A DNA stretch of 25,885 nt from Gnetum montanum (taxonomy: Eukaryota > Streptophyta > Gnetopsida > Gnetales > Gnetaceae). Each line of letters starts with the position of its first letter. Within the stretch, counting starts at the first letter, position 1. A program made the translations under genes and the position numbers. The stretch is from the NCBI GenBank assembly GCA_015680685.1, contig MNCI01002986.1:241542-267426 (forward strand), read 5' to 3'. This document shows positions 18,271 through 25,885 of the stretch, in pieces. The notes beneath the pieces are model-generated. The model was not told where the DNA came from, ran no database searches, and saw nothing but the letters and a program-made list of their open reading frames with translations.

Positions 18271-18529
18271 TGTTAGTTACTTAGTTATCTCTTTCCCCCT
18301 CCTTACTAGCGTAGGATATAAAATACATAAAAGCCATAAAAATTATATGCCTCAAGCTTACTTAATCATACAACCGTGACATACAAGTAAGTTTTGGAAG
18401 ACAATGATTAACCAACCCGTCATCATTCCACAAAGGTGCATAGGCACTTAGTCCTTAGAATTCGACTAGATCTTGTGTGAAACACTCGTATTTGTATGGT
18501 TGAGCATAGGGGTACCTCGCTACTCATCA
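18271..18529 (+). mobile_element. Right part of the Athila 5' LTR
   Basis: The LTR end is CATCA at 18,525-18,529, one base before the primer-binding site. TGTTAGTTAC at 18,271 is the nearest plausible LTR start. A 259-bp LTR is short for Athila, whose LTRs are commonly over 1 kb, and the TATA box would lie only about 46 bases from that start. The true start may therefore be further left, or the LTR may be truncated by the Tat element. Confidence 0.4.
18317..18325 (+). promoter_or_regulatory. TATA box of the Athila LTR
   Basis: TATAAAATA lies about 200 bases before the LTR end, a normal place for an LTR promoter. Confidence 0.5.
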
Positions 18530-18530
18530 T

Positions 18531-18548
18531 TGGCACCATTGCCAGGGA
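18531..18548 (+). other. Athila primer-binding site, tRNA-Asp type
   Basis: TGGCACCATTGCCAGGGA matches the known Athila-type site TGGCGCCGTTGCCGGGGA at 15 of 18 positions. All three differences are CG-to-CA changes. It follows the LTR end by one base. Confidence 0.82.
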
Positions 18549-18662
18549 CTTAGTTGTTTGTGTGCTAAGTATAGCTTAGGAAATCATCCACATTGTTGGA
18601 ACGAACCCTTAGGGTTGATTAAGAAAAAAGATAATAGTAAATTGCACACTGAACAAGATAAT

Positions 18663-21150
18663 ATGTCTTCTTCTTCGCACAAAAGCACTTCACCACCTAG
18701 GACTAACACATGAAGCAATCAGCGGCAGGATGCACATGACGTTGATCTACCAATCCCTTAACAGTTTCATGTGGTATATATTTATCCCAATGAATATGTA
18801 CTTGACACCACCTTTATTCTCCACCAAGATGAACAACTACATTGGTGTGACTTGGAAGGTAACATACTGTTACCTCAAGACTGTTCAGTCCCAAGTATGC
18901 TTCTTTGTGCTCTCACACGAATAGGCATGCAACACTTACACGTAGAATACATTGCACAGAACTATGATTTGAGAGACTACCATCCCATAGAAGTGCAACG
19001 TCCAAGGGATTTGCAATAGGAGAGACACCATAAGTCCTTGAACAGAAAATGGTCTAAGGATGCCCCCCACATTTTAAGAAAAATTTAGGATTATGAACCT
19101 GCCTCAGGTAGTCACCCACATAATGATGTTTCTTTCCTTGACTTTGGCCAAGGGGTTGTGTATCAAAACCTTCATTCTACTATTCACAACCTAGGNCGAG
19201 CTAGAGACCACCGAAGAGAAGGTAGTAGACATCGTCATGGTGGTGGTTCTCCTTCTTCTTCATCTTTATCATCTCCTTCACCCTCTCCTTCAGTGTCCGG
19301 ACATAGCCATGGAGAAAAAGATCATGAGGATAAGGGCAAAGAAAGTGGAAGTCACAGACGAGGCAACCAAGATAGAGGATGAGGGCACTCTAGGGAATCA
19401 TTCTATAGAAGAAGGGAGAGTAGGGTTTAGTGTAGGCACCATAGATGCTACAAACGAGTTGATCATGATGAACCCCTACTCACCACACAAAGCATGCTAG
19501 ATATAACTGAGGCTGTGAGAGTTCCAACAAGGCACCAAAAAGATAGTAGGATCAAGAGGTTAGACATGAATAACATCCCATGATTTGAAGGGGGATATAA
19601 CGTTGATCCTCAAAATCACTTACAAGCATTTCATGATGCATATGCCTTGCAAAACATAGAAAATGAGTGGAAAAAACATAAGTTGTTCCCATGAACACTA
19701 ATAAAAGAAGCTAAAAGCTAGTACCAGTTCTTAGAACTGGAATCCATTTGTAGGTGGAGTGCTATGTTAGTGTTATTCAATGATAAGTATCAAACATACT
19801 CCCACATGTCTAACTTGCAAAAGCAAATCCAAGGATGGAAACAAGGAAGTCATGAACCCTTGGATGCTACCATGGGATGCTATTATGCACTACTACATCG
19901 TTGTCCTAGCCATGGTTATTCGCAGTAGGATCAACTACGCCATCTCATAGATGGGCTTAAGCATGAAACAAGAAGAACCCTTGGGACTTATGCCCAAGGA
20001 AGGTTATCTGAGCTTAGGTCTCATCAAATTCACAGAATGTTGGATCAAGTTGCTAGGGAAGAAGGTGAGCTATGAAAGAGAGAGAGTGCAGAAGAATATA
20101 ACCAAGATCCTTCCCTCTGAAAGAAGGGAGTAAGATTTTTTGAGGATGAGGATGAGCCACCACTCAAAGAGATGGTGAATAGGAAAACCTTGCCTAACCA
20201 AAAGTTAGCCTCAAAAGTATCAGCAAAGGTAGACCAAATGTGGGACTCCCTGGATAGTAGGTTTCAAACTATTCTCAAAGTAGTAGAGGAGTCTAGAGAG
20301 CAAGGTAGTGATCGTGACAAAAGGAAAAAGAGAGAAGTAGAAAATGCACATAATAAGGGTAACGGTAAATTTGCTATTATTGAAGAGGTTGTGGACTTAG
20401 ATACAGATGATGAGAGTGGATGTGAGATTTTTCAATACGACCATCCTAAGGGATGTTGCCCTGTGATCTCACATTTGTAGGAGTCTAGGGTGTATGCACA
20501 TAATCCATGTTTAAACAAATGAAAAACATCCTGATGGTTACCTTACCCCCAAGATAACCCAATGCAGCTCCACCAACCTCTAACATATTATCCAAGTGGA
20601 ACTCCACCACAACCAATTGAGCAACATCAATAGTGGCAACACCCACAATCATGGGGAATGCCACCACCAAGGCAACAATATCCTTACTAGCAACCTATCC
20701 CATATGGATATTACGTGTAGCATCCAATATCTCCACGTGACTCTGTTGGTCACGCTACTCCCCAACATCACTACCAAGCCTGTGAGTACTATAGGACTCC
20801 ATCTCCTAGGAGCAACATTCCACAAGTGTACCATTCTTCCAATTTGGCCACATCTCTCCCACTAATAGCTCCATTACCACTTACTCCAGCAATGCAAGGT
20901 GAACTCCTTGCTCAGCCATAGCAACGCAATGCCACAAGGGTTGTTAATCCTCAACCTACTATTGGTTTTGACAATCGTATGAAGAAAAGAACTTTCTTTA
21001 GAACCAACAATCCAACCAAGCCTTTGCAACCCCAAGTGGTTAAGTCTTTGGATGCCTCTGTATCAAATAAAGCTTCAGCGTCCCCTTCGAACCTAACACC
21101 GCATTCAACGCATATAGTCATGTTAACACATGTTGTTATTGATTGGATCA
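18663..21150 (+). pseudogene. gag: Athila gag
   Basis: The frame starts at ATG 18,663 (MSSSSHKSTSPPRTN), 114 bases after the primer site. An amino part includes YHPIEVQRPRDLQ. A Ser/Arg/His-rich region follows near 19,200-19,380 (RHRHGGG, SPSPSPSVSGHSHGEKD), holding one undetermined base at 19,196. The capsid-like core runs about 19,565-20,110, with FEGGYNVDPQNHLQAFHDAY, FNDKYQTYSHMSNLQ and LDATMGCYYALLHRCP. A charged segment (20,160-20,470) and a Gln/Pro/His-rich tail follow. All of it lies in one frame with about 18 stops and no frameshift. The same frame continues into protease. No zinc knuckle was seen. Confidence 0.8.
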
Positions 21151-21920
21151 AAGTTGGCCACCTTCTTAGGAAATTCTCTGATCCTAGGTGTCCCCTGATA
21201 TATCTACAAGTCATTGGGAATGAGCCATGCAAAGCTCTTTTGGATTCAGGTTCTGGTGTCAACCTAATATGTCAAGAAATATATAAGGCCTGGAACTTGC
21301 CCCCATTAAAAAAAAGTAATGTCCATTTAAAGTTAGCTGACCAGTCCATCACTGTTCCCTTGGGATTAATGGAGGACATTGTTACCACTATTTGTGGGTG
21401 GTCATATCCAACTAACTTCTTGGTGATTCAAGTGAATAACAATAAGGGGAACTTCCCAATCATAATGGGGAGGGCATAGCTAAGCACGATCGATGCATGC
21501 CTAGGTATCCATGATCATTCCCTAAAAATATCTAAGGAAAATACCTTTAGAAAGATCAAGAAGAAGAAGGTTCCATGCATCACATACAATGACACAAGGT
21601 GCAATTGCATGCAGAGATCATGGGTTGTGCAAAGTTTAACATTGCCTGCATGTAATCAATGTGCACAAACGATCAACATACAAAGGTGCTTGTATGTAGT
21701 AGCCACATGACAAGAAGACACCTAGTGGTTGATAGCTAATCAAGAAAGTAGCTCACTTATATGTATAGAACTAACTGAGGGTTTAACTTGCACTTACATA
21801 GATAGCATAGATGCATTAGAGCAAGTCCACCACCAACTTCCCAATCCTAACTTAGAGAACATCAACTGGGAAAAGTTGGAAATCCCTAAGAAATTTAAAT
21901 AAGAGCCCCTAGAGCTAAAA
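21151..21920 (+). pseudogene. pol: Athila aspartic protease and linker
   Basis: The active site is LLDSGSGVNLI, with the intact catalytic triplet DSG at 21,243-21,251. LKLADQSITVPLGLMEDI and GNFPIIMGRA follow, the flap and the hydrophobic-Gly motif of plant gypsy proteases. A stop at 21,477 ends the open part. The same frame then runs through a linker (stops near 21,708, 21,723 and 21,900) toward RT. The protease is well preserved compared with the rest of the element. Confidence 0.85.
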
Positions 21921-23384
21921 CCATTGCCCACCAGTATGGAATACCTGTTCCTTAAGAATGGAAAATCAATAATCATCAATGCGAAACTTGCTCCACAACA
22001 AAAAGAAAGTCTGCTAAAAATAATAAACAAATGGTCAAAAGCCTTCACTTGGTCATATTCGAAATTAACTAGAACAGATCCTAGGATATACCAGCATAGG
22101 ATTTACACTGACTCCTCCATGAAGCCTCGAAAACAACCACAAAGGCAATTGAACCCAAAGTTCAAGCAAGTAGTAAAAGAAGAAATCGAATAGCTTATAA
22201 AGGTTGGGTTCATATACCCCATTGTTGATAGTGAATGGGTTAGCCCCTTAGTAATCGTGCCTAAAAATGGAGCCAAATGGAGGGTGTGCATATATTTTAG
22301 GCTGCTAAACATGGCAACATTCAAGGATCACTTTCTGTTGCCATTTGTTAACCAAGTCTTAGACACAATCATAGGGCATTGCTATTATAGTTTTCTGGAT
22401 GGCTATAGAGGATACAACCATATACAAATAGCCCCAGAACGCCAAGCCAAAACTATGTTCACCAGTCCTTGGGGAACATTTTCATATAAATAAATGCCGT
22501 TTGGCTTGTGCAATGCCCCTACAACGTTTCAATGCTTAGTTCTAAGCATATTCCAGTAGTAGATAAAAAATGGTGTGGAAGTCTTTATGGATGACTTCTG
22601 TACTTATGGAGTAAGCTTTGATCAAGCCTTTGACCGATTAGAGTAAGTGCTGAAAAGATGTGTAGAAACTAATTTGAGGCTCAACTGGCAAAAAAGCCAT
22701 TTGATGATCCAAGAAGGTGTAGTACTTGGGCATAAAATTTCACTTACAGGGATAGAGGTAGACCCTAATAAAATCAAGGTCATCCAAGGAATCACCCATT
22801 AACCGAAAACTGTCAAAGACATTCAATCATTCCTTGGACACACTAGCTACTATAGGAGATTCATAGAGAACTTTTCGAAGGTTGCCAAACCATTGGTAGA
22901 GCTAACGAAAAAGGATATGCCCTTTGAGTGGACCAGGGAATGTGAACTAGCTTTCCAAACTCTAAAACAAAAGCTAGTAGAAACACCCATTCTGCAAGCT
23001 CCTAACTGGTTTAGACCATTCCATGTCATGATTGATGCATCCAACTATGCCTTAGGAGTTGTACTTACACAGTTAGATGACTAGAAATGTCCTTATTACA
23101 TCCACTATGCAAGTAGTAGTATAGCTGGTGCACAACATAGCTACACTACTACAGAAAAAGAATTAATGGTTGTAGTGTTTGCACTAGAAAAATTTAGACA
23201 CTATGTATTGGGGTACAAAGTATTCATACACATAAATGATAGTGCAATCCGGTTCCTCATGAATAAGCCAATGGTAAGCCCCTGTATTATATGATGGCTG
23301 GTAATCCTACAAGAGTTTGATCTAACGATGATCAATCGTAAGGGCACTGAGAACGTAGTTGCCGATCATTTATCTCGGTTGTGA
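21921..23384 (+). pseudogene. pol: Athila reverse transcriptase and RNase H
   Basis: RT motifs in order: KAFTWSYSKLTRTDPRI, WVSPLVIVPKNGAKWRVCI, SFLDGYRGYNHIQIAPE, MPFGLCNAPTTFQ (near 22,494) and the catalytic box VEVFMDDF with its two Asp at 22,590-22,595. LGHKISLTGIEVDPNKI and SFLGHTSYYRRFIENFSKVA follow. RNase H motifs are MIDASNYALGVVL (first Asp), TTEKELMVVVFALEKFRHY (Glu) and the end ENVVADHLSRL, followed by TGA at 23,382. Everything is in one frame, with stops at 22,191, 22,491, two in a row near 22,557, then 22,644, 22,800, 23,082 and 23,295. Catalytic residues are kept, but this copy cannot make a full enzyme. Confidence 0.9.
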
Positions 23385-24702
23385 TGGGATAGCAAAGAGG
23401 ATGAGTATCTAATTTTAGATCATTTCCCTAATGAGTTTCTCTTTGCCGATGTAGTGAATAACCAATCACCCACGAAGACAAAATAGTACAGTAGCATTCT
23501 TACCTATCTCCTTACCCAATAAACACCACAAGAGCTAGACCTTAAGAAGAAACAACAGTTTCTTCACAGAGCCAAGTATTTTATGGAGATCAATGGACAA
23601 CTTTACAAAGTATGTCCCAATGGCTTGGTTTGATGGTGTATTCCTAGTAGAGATCAATTGAGAGTTCTCTAAGATGCTCATGAGGGCCCTTGTGGGGGTC
23701 ATTATGCTGGGAGATGAACGACCATCAAGATCCTAATTGTAGAGTATTATTTAGCTACCTTGTTTTGGGACACCCATCAATTCATCCAATCTTGTGAGTG
23801 ATGTCAATGTGATGGGGGAATGACTGATAGAATGGAGGGTCTGCAACAATGGATTCAATAGTTAGAACCCTTCGACATTTGGGGAATTGATTTCATGGGG
23901 CCCAGTACACCAATGTCCAATGGAAAGGCTTACATCGTAGTTTCCATAGACTACTTAACAAAATGGGCTAAAGTAGCTACTATTAAAGATTGCACATCAT
24001 CTATAGCTTCACGATTTGTTCAACAATAAGTCATCAATAGGTTTGGTGTGCCACATGCACTTATCTCAGACAATGGAACACACTTCACAAGTGTAATTTT
24101 TCAAAAGTTAATGCAACACTTAGGGGTTGAGCACAAATTTACTACACATACCACCCCCAAGAAAATGGTCAAGCCAAGGTTACAAATAGGGAGATTACTA
24201 AGATACTGACTAGAACCATTAGCAAGTATAGGCGAGACTAGAGCACTAAACTGAATGATGCTCTTTGGCATACTGCTCCACATGGAAACTCCCTATAGGC
24301 TATTCTCCCTACGAGTTAGTGTATGGAAAACTCCCAACGCTCCCTATCCAAACTGAGCTCTGTACACTAGCCACGACATGTGACCTCAACCTTGACCTTG
24401 ATCTAGCATAAAGATAAAGGTTGATGACTCTTAACTTGCTAGATGAAAACCAACTAGCTGCCCTATCATCTAATGAGTTGCACAAGGCATTTAATAAACA
24501 ACATCATGACCTAAAAATTAGGAAAGTTAAGTATTAGCCAGGAGATAAGGTTCTATATTGGAACCCCACACATGTGTCACAACGTACCAAATTTCAGACA
24601 CTGTGGGAAGGACCTTACATTATCTATCCAACTTTTCCTTTAGGGGCCATGATCATACATAAACTTGAGAGCCCAGATAAGAGACTATTGGTCAATGTGT
24701 AA
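23385..24702 (+). pseudogene. pol: Athila integrase
   Basis: The zinc-binding region is degraded: DAHEGPCGGHYAGR keeps the His pair, and the Cys pair sits in QSCE-stop-CQCDGG. The core shows [11 protein letters not shown] (Asp), SDNGTHFTS (Asp at 24,069) and YHPQENGQAKVTNRE, where the usual catalytic Glu of GQAE is Lys. After that come SPYELVYGK and the carboxy GPY motif LWEGPYII near 24,601. Frame 0 of the upstream polyprotein holds to about 24,147, where a 1-base change moves the frame before YHPQ. A second shift lies near 24,280. About ten stops are scattered through it. Confidence 0.85.
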
Positions 24703-24835
24703 TAAAAAAAACCTTTCCATGAGTTTAGGATAGCTAGAACATATGCTACCTTTATAGGTGGGCAACCTTGCTCATTATTTCAGATCTTCTCCTTCCAACT
24801 TAGTCATGGGGGAGATGGCTACCTTTACTAATCAT

Positions 24836-25885
24836 TAAAAGCCCATAGCTCTTTCTAAATTTTTGTTTTACATATTTTGGTTTTGCACATTTCCTTAATC
24901 TTTCCTATTTTTGTTTTACACCATCATTCATATTTTTACCATTTCTTTATGTGATTTTGTTTTGTTCGTCACCCAATAAGTGTTCATGATGGTGGTATGA
25001 ATAATATCATATTGATTGCTAATGTTTAGATTTTACCTTTGAAGTATGATGTTGATATTAAGGTATGGTTCTTTTGATTAAATAGGTAATGAGTCCATGT
25101 CGTTCATACATCCATAAAATCCTATGGTCTCCCTTGGCTTAGAACTGTACAATTCCTTTCTCTAGTAAAACTATTAACGAATTGGTGGCTAGGTATTTCT
25201 CAAACTAAGGAAGGACTCAAGGGATGAAAAGGGTGTGACTTCAAGGGGATTTGATGCATTTGTGCTGGCTATTCTCTTGAGTGCTTGGATGCTTTTTCTT
25301 TAGGTTTTTTGCCATTCTGACCATTCATCAATCCACCAAAATTTGAGTACATAAAAATAAGTCTTTGCATGGTATGGTTCTCATGCGAAAAAAAAATAGT
25401 GAGAATTCAAAGCACACCCCTTAGACACAATAATGAAATTGGGCTACACGCACTAGTTATGGCACTAGAAATACAGGTTACCCATGCCTGAAGGTTTCCT
25501 CTAACTAAGGCCCTTTCTCGCTTCCTGGTTCTCCATCTCACTCTCCTCAGAATGGTGGTAACTTTTTGTAGAGGCATTCTTGTTGCTTCAAGAGGATAGG
25601 TTGGTCAAATGTGTTGATGTGAGGTCACTGAATGTTGTTTGTTGAGCCTAGATTTGGAATGAGTTCTACTCAATCACATTAACCATGAAACACACAAGGG
25701 ACTTTACATAACCTTGTCCTTGGGCTTCCATTCCATTATCTCCTCTCCACCCTTCTTTTCCATTTTTCACCTCATTGCCGATTTTGTCATTAGTTTGTGT
25801 CTTAGTTGATGCATTTTTTTTCCTTCATAATTTCTTATGGGTAAGTTTTTAACTCTTGCTCCCAATTAACATTCCTAGAGCCTAT
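24836..25885. other. A/T-rich region after the Athila integrase, no gene seen
   Basis: No ORF, pol motif or repeat array is supported in this last kilobase. GGGGGAGA at about 24,808-24,815 just before it could be a polypurine tract, but the sequence after it does not resemble the 5' LTR end region. T-rich stretches (24,850-25,000) and pyrimidine tracts (25,500-25,830) are present. It may be the degenerate Athila 3' region or flanking repeat DNA. Confidence 0.4.

Larger units (their letters stand above)
18271..24835 (+). mobile_element. Athila-type Ty3/gypsy LTR retrotransposon, decayed, right end not seen
   Basis: On the + strand the order is LTR end, tRNA-Asp-type primer-binding site, gag, protease, RT, RNase H and integrase. 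The RT words MPFGLCNAP and VEVFMDDF and the RNase H end NVVADHLSRL are those of the Athila lineage, which is also known for a tRNA-Asp primer site. Athila elements usually carry several kilobases (often an envelope-like ORF) between integrase and the 3' LTR. I recognise neither in the window, so the 3' part either lies beyond 25,885 or is lost. Confidence 0.82.

Noticed and set aside
24808-24835. Polypurine tract followed by an Athila 3' LTR
   Set aside because: GGGGGAGA is suggestive, but the following sequence shows no match to the sequence before the primer-binding site, and Athila normally has much more sequence after integrase.

Overview
This window is seed-plant nuclear repeat DNA made almost entirely of two decayed Ty3/gypsy-type LTR retrotransposons. 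I cannot name the species. Evidence for a plant: a Tat-lineage pol with two RNase H domains, an Athila-type pol with a tRNA-Asp-like primer-binding site, and short introns of plant type (72-141 nt, GT..AG). No rRNA, tRNA, CRISPR array or intact single-copy gene was recognised. Every coding region carries stop codons.

Minus-strand Tat-type element (about 1-18,203, read right to left): long 5' LTR (about 18,203-16,475, TATA box at 17,020-17,027), primer-binding site (16,468-16,450), repeat-rich leader, gag (16,042 to about 13,050), aspartic protease (to 12,328), a 6.3-kb non-pol segment, reverse transcriptase/RNase H (6,049-4,390), a second archaeal-type RNase H (to 3,841), an inserted LTR-like block (3,840-2,378), integrase (2,377-913), and a 3' untranslated region with a 38-bp tandem array (910-674) and older degenerate copies (to 421). 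The 3' LTR is not seen and probably lies left of the window.

The unusual part is the 6.3-kb segment between protease and reverse transcriptase. On the opposite (+) strand it carries a multi-exon gene (7,976-11,700). Eight exons join into one reading frame of about 1,010 codons, interrupted by eight stop codons but no frameshift. Its first two exons resemble a plant FCP1-like/HAD phosphatase fold whose catalytic aspartates are missing. The rest has a domain reminiscent of plant transposon-associated proteins, a basic nuclear-localisation-like patch and a coiled coil. Two repeat families inside this segment (an AGCGTGAG octamer family and an AGTTTAA-x-GTCAT family) also occur in the element's LTR, leader and 3' region. 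That suggests the antisense gene is an integral passenger of this Tat family rather than a random insertion.

Plus-strand Athila-type element (about 18,271 to beyond 24,800): LTR end, tRNA-Asp-type primer-binding site (18,531-18,548), gag, protease, reverse transcriptase, RNase H and integrase. About 5.5 kb stays in one frame with roughly forty stops before the first recognised frameshift near 24,147. The two elements stand head to head, so their LTR promoters diverge. In all three decayed units the damage looks dominated by C-to-T/G-to-A changes at CG and CHG sites, as expected of long-methylated plant DNA (inference). The last kilobase (24,836-25,885) has no recognisable gene.
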